From assembly GCA_946886255.1 (NCBI GenBank), contig CAMPIG010000096.1, positions 1 through 12,308 on the forward strand: 12,308 bases of DNA, written 5' to 3'. This DNA comes from an uncultured Cellvibrio sp. (GTDB lineage Bacteria; Pseudomonadota; Gammaproteobacteria; Pseudomonadales; Cellvibrionaceae). Numbering within the stretch: position 1 is the stretch's first letter; each line of letters starts with the position of its first letter. A program made the position numbers and the translations under genes. This document shows, piece after piece, positions 1 to 6,613 of this stretch. Below the pieces are notes generated by a model. That model was not told where the DNA came from. It did no database searches and saw only the letters and a list, made by a program, of their open reading frames with translations.

Positions 1-1856
1 GGCTGGCGCCCGCGATGGAAGAACCAATGGCGGCGGGAGATGTAATCCGGCAGCGACTCATGTTCCAGCACGGTGATATTGGGTTCCTGCAACAGCTCCG
101 ACAGGTCTTTCTTGATGATCAACGGCGGCAGATCGGGCATGGGCTCGACCGGCGGCACATACCAGTTGGGCATCTGCGCTTCGTCCGCCAGCAGGAACCA
201 ATAGAAGCCGTAGGGCGGCAGGGTCAGCAGGTAACTGAGCTGGCCGATTGGCGGGAACGACGAACCACCGATCATCTCCACCGGTACCTTGCCGGAATAG
301 GCCGCCAGATCCAGTTCCACCGCCTGGGCCGAGCGCGACAGGTTAGCCACGCACAGGATCAACTCGTGCTCACCCTCCGGTCCGGTGTACTCACGCAGGT
401 AGGCAAAGATGCGCCGGTTGGTCGGGGCGAGCATCTTCAGCGTACCGCGACCAAAGGCTTTCTGCTGCTTGCGTACCACCAACATGCGCCGGGTCCAGTT
501 GAGCAGCGAATGCGGGTCAACGGCCTGGCTTTCCACATTGACCGTCTGGAAACCATAGAGCGGGTCCATGATCGGCGGCGAAGCGAGACTGGCCGGGTCG
601 GCGCGGGAGAAACCGCCGTTGCGGTCGATAGACCATTGCATAGGCGTCCGTACGCCGTGGCGGTCGCCGAGGAACAGGTTATCGCCCATCCCGATTTCAT
701 CGCCGTAATACAAGGTCGGTGTACCGGGCATGGACAGCAGCAAACTGTGCAAGAGTTCGATGCGGCGGCGGTCCCGCTCCACCAGTGGCGCCAGGCGGCG
801 ACGGATGCCCAGGTTCAGGCGTGCGCGGCGGTTGGATGCGTAGTACTCCCACAGGTAATCCCGCTCGTCGTCGGTCACCATCTCCAGGGTCAGTTCGTCG
901 TGGTTGCGCAGGAAGATCGCCCATTGGCAATTGTCGGGAATCTCCGGCATCTGCCGCAAAATATCGGTCATGGGGAAGCGGTCTTCCTGGGCGATGGCCA
1001 TGTACATGCGCGGCATCAGCGGGAAGTGGAACGCCATATGGCATTCGTCGCCATTGCCGAAGTATTGCTGGATATCCTCGGGCCAAAGATTGGCTTCTGC
1101 CAGTAGCATACGATCCGGGTAGTGCTGGTTCAGCTCCGCCCGGATCTGTTTGAGCACATCGTGAGTCTCCGGCAGGTTTTCATTGAGCGTTCCTTCGCGC
1201 TCCACCAGGTAGGGAATCGCATCCAGCCGCAGGCCATCCACTCCCAGATCGAACCAGAAACTCATTATGCTCAGGACTTCCTTCAACACTGCCGGGTTAT
1301 CAAAGTTGAGGTCGGGCTGGTGCGAATAGAAGCGATGCCAGAAGTACTGACCGGCGATCGGATCCCAGGTCCAATTAGAGTTTTCGGTATCGGAGAAGAT
1401 GATGCGCGTGCCCTGATATTTCTGGTTGGTGTCGGACCAGACGTAGAAGTCGCGCCATTTGGAGCCTTTCTTCGCCCGGCGGGCGCGCTGGAACCAGGGG
1501 TGCTGGTCCGAGGTGTGGTTGATGACCAGCTCGGTGATGACCCGTAAGCCGCGTTTGTGGGCTTCTTTCAAAAAACGGCGCGCGTCGGCCATGGTGCCGT
1601 ATTCCGGATGGACGCTGCGGTACTCGCCGATGTCATATCCGTCATCGCGGCGCGGTGATACATAGAAGGGTAATAACCAGATGGTGTTGACGCCCAGTTC
1701 GGCGATGTAATCCAGTTTTTCAATCAGGCCGGGGAAATCACCTGAACCATCGTTGTTGGCATCAAAATAGGATTTGATGTGGACCTGATAAATCACTGCG
1801 TCCTTGTACCACAGGGGGTCCTTGAGAAAGGTGGCGGTTTTTGCCTTATTTGCCAT
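1..1856 (-). CDS. treS: Trehalose synthase (maltose alpha-D-glucosyltransferase), probably fused to maltokinase; 3' part outside window
   Basis: This gene interconverts maltose and trehalose in the cytoplasm. It is open from the ATG at 1856 to the left edge, giving 618 codons with no stop. The translation begins MANKAKTATFLKDPLWYQDA. It shows the GH13 landmarks of the TreS subfamily: DGYDIGEY (72-79), VINHTSD (111-117), the nucleophile Asp212 in GLRLDA, the acid/base Glu254 in LLAEANLWP and the stabilising Asp320 in FLRNHDE. A typical free-standing TreS ends near residue 550-600. Here, after the beta-sandwich, the chain continues with LPDYISRRHWF (602-612), which resembles the N-terminal cap of Pep2-type maltokinase. 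A TreS-maltokinase fusion feeding the GlgE glucan pathway is therefore likely (inference). The start at 1856 has GAGG seven bases upstream. In-frame ATGs at 1874 and 1880 have poorer sites. The gene lies 159 bp downstream of ligD on the same strand. Confidence 0.93.
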   Translation of the reverse strand, partial: MANKAKTATFLKDPLWYKDAVIYQVHIKSYFDANNDGSGDFPGLIEKLDYIAELGVNTIWLLPFYVSPRRDDGYDIGEYRSVHPEYGTMADARRFLKEAHKRGLRVITELVINHTSDQHPWFQRARRAKKGSKWRDFYVWSDTNQKYQGTRIIFSDTENSNWTWDPIAGQYFWHRFYSHQPDLNFDNPAVLKEVLSIMSFWFDLGVDGLRLDAIPYLVEREGTLNENLPETHDVLKQIRAELNQHYPDRMLLAEANLWPEDIQQYFGNGDECHMAFHFPLMPRMYMAIAQEDRFPMTDILRQMPEIPDNCQWAIFLRNHDELTLEMVTDDERDYLWEYYASNRRARLNLGIRRRLAPLVERDRRRIELLHSLLLSMPGTPTLYYGDEIGMGDNLFLGDRHGVRTPMQWSIDRNGGFSRADPASLASPPIMDPLYGFQTVNVESQAVDPHSLLNWTRRMLVVRKQQKAFGRGTLKMLAPTNRRIFAYLREYTGPEGEHELILCVANLSRSAQAVELDLAAYSGKVPVEMIGGSSFPPIGQLSYLLTLPPYGFYWFLLADEAQMPNWYVPPVEPMPDLPPLIIKKDLSELLQEPNITVLEHESLPDYISRRHWFFHRGRQ

Positions 1857-1953
1857 CTGCAAACCTCGCGTCATGTTCATAAACCAAAACAGGAGGTACG
1901 CAAAGGCATTGCGTTGCCAGATAAAGCACTATGCATTGATGAACCCTCATCAT
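1846..1953 (-). CDS. Candidate leader peptide ORF overlapping the treS start
   Basis: This is a 35-codon ORF beginning ATG ATG AGG and ending in a TAA that lies inside treS, 11 bases past the treS start and in another frame. It is preceded by AAGGAGG seven bases before the first ATG, the best match to the 16S anti-Shine-Dalgarno in the window and better than that of treS itself. The peptide (MMRVHQCIVLYLATQCLCVP at the N-terminus) is hydrophobic with three cysteines and resembles nothing I recognise. The overlap would allow translational coupling to treS. It could equally be a chance ORF behind a chance purine tract. No codon-bias or conservation evidence is available here. Confidence 0.3.
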   Translation of the reverse strand: MMRVHQCIVLYLATQCLCVPPVLVYEHDARFADGK

Positions 1954-1988
1954 CTGGCGCCCTCCTTCTGCTTTTGTCTGTCGACTGA

Positions 1989-2007
1989 TGAACCGCTGCC
2001 GGGTTCA
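1989..2007 (-). other. Small hairpin just downstream of the ligD stop
   Basis: TGAACC and GGTTCA form a perfect 6-bp stem around a 7-base GC-rich loop, starting 8 bases after the ligD stop codon in the direction of transcription. No T-run follows, so this is not a convincing intrinsic terminator, and read-through into treS remains possible. It may simply protect the 3' end of the message or have no role. Confidence 0.25.
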
Positions 2008-2015
2008 CCAATCCA

Positions 2016-4682
2016 TCAATCGGGGTGCGGAACGCCGAGCCGTTTCCACATCGCCTTGGTAATCCGCTGCTGGTTAGCATAATCCGCCCAGGGATCAGAC
2101 TTCAGTGCGGCTAACCGCCGACGCAGATTACCAATATGCCACTGCGCGGCACCATGCAGGTGCGTCAATTCATCGCGCGTGATGGGCACTGACACCGGCA
2201 AGCCGGTCCGCGCGCGGACCGAGTAAGCCGCGACAGTACTGGCGCCGCGCTGGTTGCGCAGGTAATCCACAAAGATCTTGCCGACCCGGTTTTTCGGCCC
2301 CATACGCGCCACAAAACGATCAGGCAATTGGCGGGCCATAAACTGGGCAATCGCCTTGGCAAATTCCTTGATGGTGATCCAGTCATCGCGCCGCGCCAGG
2401 GGAATAATCAGGTGAATGCCTTTGCCGCCGCTGGTCTTCAGGAAAGTTTCCAGCCCGAGCTCATCGAGCACCGCCAAGGTCAGACGCGTGGCATCAAGCA
2501 TACTTTTCCAGGGCAAAGCCGGGTCCGGGTCCAGATCCAGGATAATGCGGTCGGGTTTTTCAATCCGGTCACTGGTGGAACCCCAGGTGTGAAATTCGAT
2601 GGTGCCCATCTGTACCGCGCCCACCAGTGCTGCCGCGCTGTCGATCTCCATCAACCGCGCATGACCAGGATCGAGGTCCGGATCAAGCTGCTTCACCGCC
2701 GGGATCGCCAGGTGCTCGGAATGCTTCTGGAAGAACTGCTCCCCGTCCAGCCCCGTCGGTAAACGCAGCAGCGATACCGGTCGGTCATCCAGTTGCGGCA
2801 GAATCCATTCACTGATGTCTTCGTAGAAGCGCGCAAGGTCGATCTTGCGAGTATGGCTTTCGCTATCGATCTCCCGTTCTGGATGGGTAATCTTTACCCC
2901 GGCCAGGGCGGAGCTGTCCTTTTTTTCTGTATCTTTGTGTGGTGTGGCTTTTGCCTTTGCTGGAGCAGTTTGGCTTTTCTTTGTTGCGGAATTGCGGCTG
3001 GTACCACCTCCGTCGCCAGCGGTGCGCGGCTGCTCCCGGATAATCTCAGCGGCAGGCTTATCGCTGCGCAAGGCGATAAATGATGCCTGGCGCAAGCGGT
3101 TATCGCCGGTCCATTCAGCAAACTCCACTTCACCGACCAGGGTCGGCTCCAGCCAATGCACATCGCGCGCTTCACTAGCGGAGATGCTGTGGCTCAGGGG
3201 GGAGTCGGCGCGCTCCAGCGGACGTAATCGCCGGTGGATGTCCTTCAGGCTGGCGGCATTGAAGCCGGTACCCACCCGGCCAGCATAGAGTAATTCCGCG
3301 CCACCGGCTTTTTTGTATACGCCCAGCAGGAGCGCCCCAAAACTGCTGCGACTGCCTTGGGGCGGGGTGTAACCCACGATCACAAATTCCTGTCGCAAGC
3401 GGCACTTCAGCTTGATCCAGTCCGCGCTACGCCGGGATACATAAGGGCTGCCCAAGCGTTTGCCGATGATGCCTTCCAACGACAGGGCACAGGCGGTTTC
3501 CAGGATACTGGTGTGGCCATCTTCAAACGCGGTGGAGAAGCGGACCAATCCTTTGTTGTTGGCCGGCATCACACTTTCCAGAGCCGCGCGCCGTTCTTCC
3601 ACCGGCAAACGGCGCATGTCGCTGCCATTGAGGAAGGGCGCATCAAACACGTAGTAGACAATATTGTGACTGCGACCGATATCGAAGGCCTGCTGTAATG
3701 CCTGGAAATCAGGCAGGCCTTCATCATTCAGAATCACGACTTCTCCATCGAGCCAGGTCTTATCCAGCCCCAACGCCTCGATCGCCTGCACCTGCTTGGG
3801 CATCCGGCGGGTCCAGTCATTGTCATTGCGGGTAAACAGGCGCACCTCCCCGTCGAGGATGCGCGTCAGGATGCGATAACCATCAAACTTGACCTCGTAA
3901 AGCCATTTCCCGGTCAAGGGTTCGCTGACCAGCGTCGCCAGCTCCGGCGCCAGATGCTCCGGCAAGGTTTGACCTGCCTTAATGGAGCGAACATTGTGCG
4001 CAGGTGTATTTTTACTCGCCGATCTGGTCGCACTTTTGTGGGCGCCGGCGGTGGTTTTAGCGGCGGATTTTCCGGCAGGCTTTTCAGGAATATGGGCGGA
4101 ACTAAGCACGCTGTCCGGCTCTTCCTTGACGATGTTGTAATCCGCCGCTCGCCGCGCCGCCTGGTCACGCTCCTTGATCAACAACCACTGTTCCTTGTCG
4201 CCGCTGGCTCGCATGGTCGTGCGCACCAGATTCCAATCGCCGCTGAGTTTTTCGCCAATCAAGGTAAATTTCAGTTTGCCTGCGTCATAGGCAGCGGTCG
4301 GATCATCGTCAAGCGAGCGCCACACGCCCTGATCCCACACGATGACATCACCCGCGCCGTATTGCCCCGGCGGAATGCTGCCCTCGAAGCTGGCATAAGC
4401 CAGCGGGTGATCCTCTACATGTACGGCGAGGCGTTTGTCCTGCGGATCGAGACTTGGCCCTTTGGGCACGGCCCAACTTTTGAGCGTGCCGTCCAGTTCC
4501 AGACGAAAGTCGTAATGCAGTCGGCGCGCTGCGTGTTTTTGCACCACAAAACGCAATGCACTGGTGCGTTTTTCACGCGCCGGTTTTTTTTCACGTGCTG
4601 AATGTTCTTCGCGTGGCTCAGAGGTAATATCAAAATTGCGTTTGCGATTGTAGTCGCTGTCGCTTTTGGTGGATTTTGTCAT
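2016..4682 (-). CDS. ligD: ATP-dependent DNA ligase LigD (phosphoesterase-ligase-polymerase)
   Basis: LigD is the multifunctional end-processing and sealing enzyme of bacterial NHEJ and acts on DNA ends held by Ku. The 888-residue product has the Pseudomonas domain order. An N-terminal 3'-phosphoesterase covers about 40-190, with His50, His56, Arg60, His92 and Tyr96 matching the known active site. A Lys/Ala/Ser linker follows at 195-235. The ATP-dependent ligase covers about 245-550, with nucleophile Lys265 in KFDGYR, EGIIGKR (403-409) and WIKLK (422-426). A second basic linker lies at 555-590. The AEP-type polymerase covers about 595-885, with the metal-binding DLD at 716-718 and a third acidic residue at Asp806 (FVDYLRN). 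All domains look intact. The start at 4682 has AAAGGA nine bases upstream. An in-frame ATG at 4976 lies inside ku and would add a basic, low-complexity 98 residues, so I reject it. Ku ends 97 bp upstream on the same strand. Confidence 0.97.
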   Translation of the reverse strand: MTKSTKSDSDYNRKRNFDITSEPREEHSAREKKPAREKRTSALRFVVQKHAARRLHYDFRLELDGTLKSWAVPKGPSLDPQDKRLAVHVEDHPLAYASFEGSIPPGQYGAGDVIVWDQGVWRSLDDDPTAAYDAGKLKFTLIGEKLSGDWNLVRTTMRASGDKEQWLLIKERDQAARRAADYNIVKEEPDSVLSSAHIPEKPAGKSAAKTTAGAHKSATRSASKNTPAHNVRSIKAGQTLPEHLAPELATLVSEPLTGKWLYEVKFDGYRILTRILDGEVRLFTRNDNDWTRRMPKQVQAIEALGLDKTWLDGEVVILNDEGLPDFQALQQAFDIGRSHNIVYYVFDAPFLNGSDMRRLPVEERRAALESVMPANNKGLVRFSTAFEDGHTSILETACALSLEGIIGKRLGSPYVSRRSADWIKLKCRLRQEFVIVGYTPPQGSRSSFGALLLGVYKKAGGAELLYAGRVGTGFNAASLKDIHRRLRPLERADSPLSHSISASEARDVHWLEPTLVGEVEFAEWTGDNRLRQASFIALRSDKPAAEIIREQPRTAGDGGGTSRNSATKKSQTAPAKAKATPHKDTEKKDSSALAGVKITHPEREIDSESHTRKIDLARFYEDISEWILPQLDDRPVSLLRLPTGLDGEQFFQKHSEHLAIPAVKQLDPDLDPGHARLMEIDSAAALVGAVQMGTIEFHTWGSTSDRIEKPDRIILDLDPDPALPWKSMLDATRLTLAVLDELGLETFLKTSGGKGIHLIIPLARRDDWITIKEFAKAIAQFMARQLPDRFVARMGPKNRVGKIFVDYLRNQRGASTVAAYSVRARTGLPVSVPITRDELTHLHGAAQWHIGNLRRRLAALKSDPWADYANQQRITKAMWKRLGVPHPD

Positions 4683-4738
4683 TGTGTGCTGTCCTTTTTT
4701 TGAAAACGGTTTGTACAGGACGGGGTTCACTTTTTTGT

Positions 4739-4764
4739 GTCGGATTACGTTGCGCCAATCCGAC
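4739..4764 (-). repeat. Palindromic repeat copy 1 (ku-ligD spacer)
   Basis: GTCGGATT and AATCCGAC arms enclose ACGTTGCGCC. This is a diverged copy of the element at 6209 and 6549: it lacks the outer GTA and one inner base pair. It can form an 8-bp hairpin in the ku-ligD transcript. No T-run follows in the direction of transcription, so it may be a REP-like mRNA 3'-end stabiliser or processing site rather than a terminator. Confidence 0.75.
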
Positions 4765-4779
4765 CCATGCAGCGCCTTA

Positions 4780-5775
4780 TCAGCGGCTGGCGGTTTTTTT
4801 TCGTGTACTCGTTGATGCTTTTGCAGTAGGCGTTTTTTTGGTCGATGTTTTTTTGGTGGATTTTGTCGGTGTTTTCTGCGCTTTGGCAGAGGAGGATTTT
4901 TTTGCGCGGCTGGTGGTTTTTTTCTTGTCCGCGTCAGTTTCCTGTTTGGTTGCCGATTCCGCCTTACCCGTTTCACGGCGCTCGCGCGGTTTACCGCCCA
5001 GGCTGCGTTTGAGCAATTCGGTCAAGTCCAGGATATCCGCTGAACGCCGCTCTTCCTCATCAACACGTTCCACAGATTCAATCTTGCCTGCGCGCGCTTT
5101 TTCTTCTACCAGCTGCATAATTTTATCGGTAAACGTGTCCTGATATTCATCGGGATTCCACGCAGCTGACATGTCATCCACCAGACGACGCGCCATATCC
5201 AATTCTTTCTTGTTTAAATCTACATCAGCAATCGCGCCACCGATATCCAGATCATCCACATCACGTACATCATCTGGCCAACGCAATAGCACCATCACCA
5301 GCGCCGACGCCAGAGGCATGACCGCCGCCAGATGCTGGCGCGTACGAATTACTACCCGCGCCAATGCCACCTTGTGCGTTTTACACAGCGTCTCGCGCAA
5401 TAAGGCATACACCTTTTCGCCGCGTTTGATCGGACTTAAATAATAAGGCGTATCGATATTTGTCAGAGGAATCTCTTCGCTGTCGACAAAGGAAAAAATA
5501 TCAATGGTCTGAGTAGACTTGGGATGCGCCGAACGAATTTCTTCATCACTCAGCACGACATATTTGCCTTTTTCATATTGCACGCCTTTCACAATATGTT
5601 CTTTAGTGATCTCTTTGCCGGTCACTTTGTTAATTCGTTTATAACCAACCGGGTCCATACTGCGCTCATCAAGCCAATCAAAATCCACCCCTTCCGAGGA
5701 CGTGGCGGACACCACACCGACCGGGATATGCACAAGGCCAAAACTGATAGCACCTTTCCAGATGGATCGCGGCAT
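4780..5775 (-). CDS. ku: Non-homologous end-joining protein Ku
   Basis: Bacterial Ku forms a homodimeric ring on double-strand break ends and recruits LigD. The 331-residue protein starts MPRSIWKGAISFGLVHIPVG, the characteristic N-terminus. The beta-barrel core runs to about residue 250 and includes YYLSP and KRGEKVYALLRE (111-128). The DILDLTELLKRSL segment (247-259) corresponds to the minimal C-terminal region that contacts LigD. The rest, about 262-331, is a low-complexity Lys/Ser/Thr/Ala tail of the type that aids DNA binding in some bacterial Ku proteins. The start at 5775 has AGGAG eight bases upstream. The 50-bp gap from the upstream small gene and the following ligD suggest one operon. 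The tail is encoded with one A8 and four A7 tracts between 4923 and 4794, and the ligD frame is open across it. Confidence 0.97.
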   Translation of the reverse strand: MPRSIWKGAISFGLVHIPVGVVSATSSEGVDFDWLDERSMDPVGYKRINKVTGKEITKEHIVKGVQYEKGKYVVLSDEEIRSAHPKSTQTIDIFSFVDSEEIPLTNIDTPYYLSPIKRGEKVYALLRETLCKTHKVALARVVIRTRQHLAAVMPLASALVMVLLRWPDDVRDVDDLDIGGAIADVDLNKKELDMARRLVDDMSAAWNPDEYQDTFTDKIMQLVEEKARAGKIESVERVDEEERRSADILDLTELLKRSLGGKPRERRETGKAESATKQETDADKKKTTSRAKKSSSAKAQKTPTKSTKKTSTKKTPTAKASTSTRKKTASR

Positions 5776-5825
5776 AGTGTCTGCTCCTGTTACACGTAAG
5801 AGGATCGGTAAAAAAATAGAACCGG

Positions 5826-6068
5826 TTAAAGTGCTACACCGTCGCTGTAAATTACTTTTCCGGTGCGGGTGATATTGCTGATCTGTTCCAGCATGGCGTC
5901 GGTTACGGCTTCTGCTTCATCTTCGCAAACACAATCCGGAGCGATAACCCACAACACATTTACCGGCGCGCCTTGGCGTCTGGATTGGTATTCAATCAAA
6001 CCGACAAAACCTTCGTCAGATTTCATGATGTCCGTCCACGCTATGTAATGCGAAAAATCTTTAAACAT
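5826..6068 (-). CDS. Hypothetical small protein (80 aa) upstream of ku
   Basis: I do not recognise this family. The protein starts MFKDFSHYIAWTDI. It is acidic in its second half (CVCEDEAEAVTDAM, 48-61), has a Cys-x-Cys pair and contains a probable helix at 52-67. No signal peptide or membrane segment is visible, so it is likely cytoplasmic. The start at 6068 is chosen because AAGGA lies seven bases upstream. The frame is open up to an ATG at 6197, but the extra 43 residues are not protein-like and would cross the inverted repeat at 6079-6112. It ends 50 bp before ku on the same strand with no obvious terminator between, so co-transcription with ku is plausible. A role in repair is only guilt by association. 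Confidence 0.7.
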   Translation of the reverse strand: MFKDFSHYIAWTDIMKSDEGFVGLIEYQSRRQGAPVNVLWVIAPDCVCEDEAEAVTDAMLEQISNITRTGKVIYSDGVAL

Positions 6069-6078
6069 GGCATTTTCC

Positions 6079-6112
6079 TTCACTGGGTTTGCATAAGAAC
6101 TTGCCCAGTGAA
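6079..6112 (-). promoter_or_regulatory. Perfect 9-bp inverted repeat abutting the ribosome binding site of the pre-ku gene
   Basis: TTCACTGGG and CCCAGTGAA are separated by 16 bases. In the minus-strand transcript this would form a hairpin whose 3' arm ends in the AA of the AAGGA ribosome binding site for the gene starting at 6068. It may be a 5'-UTR hairpin tuning translation, or a DNA operator for a dimeric regulator of the gene-ku-ligD unit. No T-run follows on either strand, so a terminator is unlikely. Confidence 0.5.
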
Positions 6113-6208
6113 AGGAGTTTCGTTTGTGGCAAATAAATGAGGGATTTCTGGTTAAACGAGGCGAGTTGGTGTGGCGGGTCACATAGTGCTGGTGCATATC
6201 GTTACTGC

Positions 6209-6238
6209 GTCGGATTACGCTGCGCTAATCCGACCTAC
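6209..6238 (-). repeat. Palindromic repeat copy 2
   Basis: This is a 30-bp element with perfect 9-bp arms GTCGGATTA / TAATCCGAC around an 8-base GC-rich centre, plus a flanking CTAC (GTAG on the minus strand). It lies in the divergent spacer between the two small genes and is inverted relative to copy 3. The sequence resembles REP-like palindromes scattered between genes in many proteobacteria. Confidence 0.85.
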
Positions 6239-6319
6239 GGGTAAAGGGTTTGTGGAACAAGTTGGTGCGGTGGGAGTCTCGATAACAGACACTTTTAATT
6301 TTTTATGAGGAATATCGTT

Positions 6320-6544
6320 ATGGCCGACAGCCATCTTTTTCTGGTGAGTTACATTTTAAATAATCAACCCAAGTCCGCAGAAATTCGCGCCGAGTCCGAC
6401 AGGATTTCTGTAGATCAGGCGCGGGTTTATCTGGAAGCATTACACGCTGTCAGTTCTTCCAGCGATATCTCGGACATTCAAATAATGGGTATCCATCACC
6501 ATCGTCCCCATCAGACGCCCGGCCACTATCAACAGCAAGAATAA
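6320..6544 (+). CDS. Hypothetical small protein (74 aa) with His-rich tail
   Basis: I do not recognise this family. The protein starts MADSHLFLVSYILNN. The first 58 residues look like a small alpha/beta domain: an N-terminal strand, a second strand around KSAEIRAES, a helix around VDQARVYLEALH and a last strand around ISDIQIMGI. The tail (HHHRPH, 60-65, then Gln-rich) is His-rich and could bind metal. The start at 6320 is preferred over the in-frame ATG at 6305 because GAGGA lies eight bases before it. The stop is four bases from palindromic repeat copy 3, and repeat copy 2 lies upstream, so the gene is bracketed by inverted repeats. It converges on katE. Confidence 0.65.
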   Translation: MADSHLFLVSYILNNQPKSAEIRAESDRISVDQARVYLEALHAVSSSSDISDIQIMGIHHHRPHQTPGHYQQQE

Positions 6545-6578
6545 AAACGTAGGTCGGATTAGCAAAGCGTAATCCGAC
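6544..6578 (-). terminator. Probable intrinsic terminator of katE formed by repeat copy 3
   Basis: Read on the minus strand, the 9-bp stem of repeat copy 3 is followed after CTACG by TTTTTA, giving a hairpin plus T5 tract about 35-70 bases past the katE stop. On the plus strand no T-run follows. The four-base gap between stem and T-run makes it weaker than a textbook terminator. Confidence 0.5.
6549..6578 (+). repeat. Palindromic repeat copy 3, between convergent genes
   Basis: This 30-bp element begins GTAG and has perfect 9-bp arms GTCGGATTA / TAATCCGAC. It differs from copy 2 only at two positions in the centre (AA in place of GC) and lies in the opposite orientation, 370 bp end to end from copy 2. 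It sits in the short gap between the convergent small gene and katE. Confidence 0.88.
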
Positions 6579-6613
6579 ATTGACTCTGGACCTCCCTGTC
6601 GCCCATTTTCTCT

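Noticed and set aside
15..1106. Plus-strand open frame of 363 codons
   Set aside because: It lies exactly antisense to treS, whose translation has all GH13 catalytic motifs. The antisense product is rich in Arg/Gln/His/Val and matches no family.
2055..2090. TAATCCGC-like motif inside ligD as a further palindrome copy
   Set aside because: Only part of one arm matches, there is no second arm, and the bases are accounted for by the conserved LigD C-terminus.
3954..4601. Plus-strand open frame of 215 codons inside ligD
   Set aside because: It is antisense to the LigD phosphoesterase and linker coding region, has no ribosome binding site and no recognisable protein pattern.
4683..4976. Upstream extension of LigD starting at the ATG at 4976
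   Set aside because: The extra 98 residues are a shifted-frame reading of the ku tail plus spacer, rich in Lys/Arg/Pro. A good ribosome binding site and the family N-terminus support 4682. The open frame itself is kept as a finding.
6069..6197. Longer version of the pre-ku protein starting at 6197
   Set aside because: The extension has no good ribosome binding site, crosses the inverted repeat and reads like non-coding sequence. The start at 6068 has AAGGA at ideal spacing.
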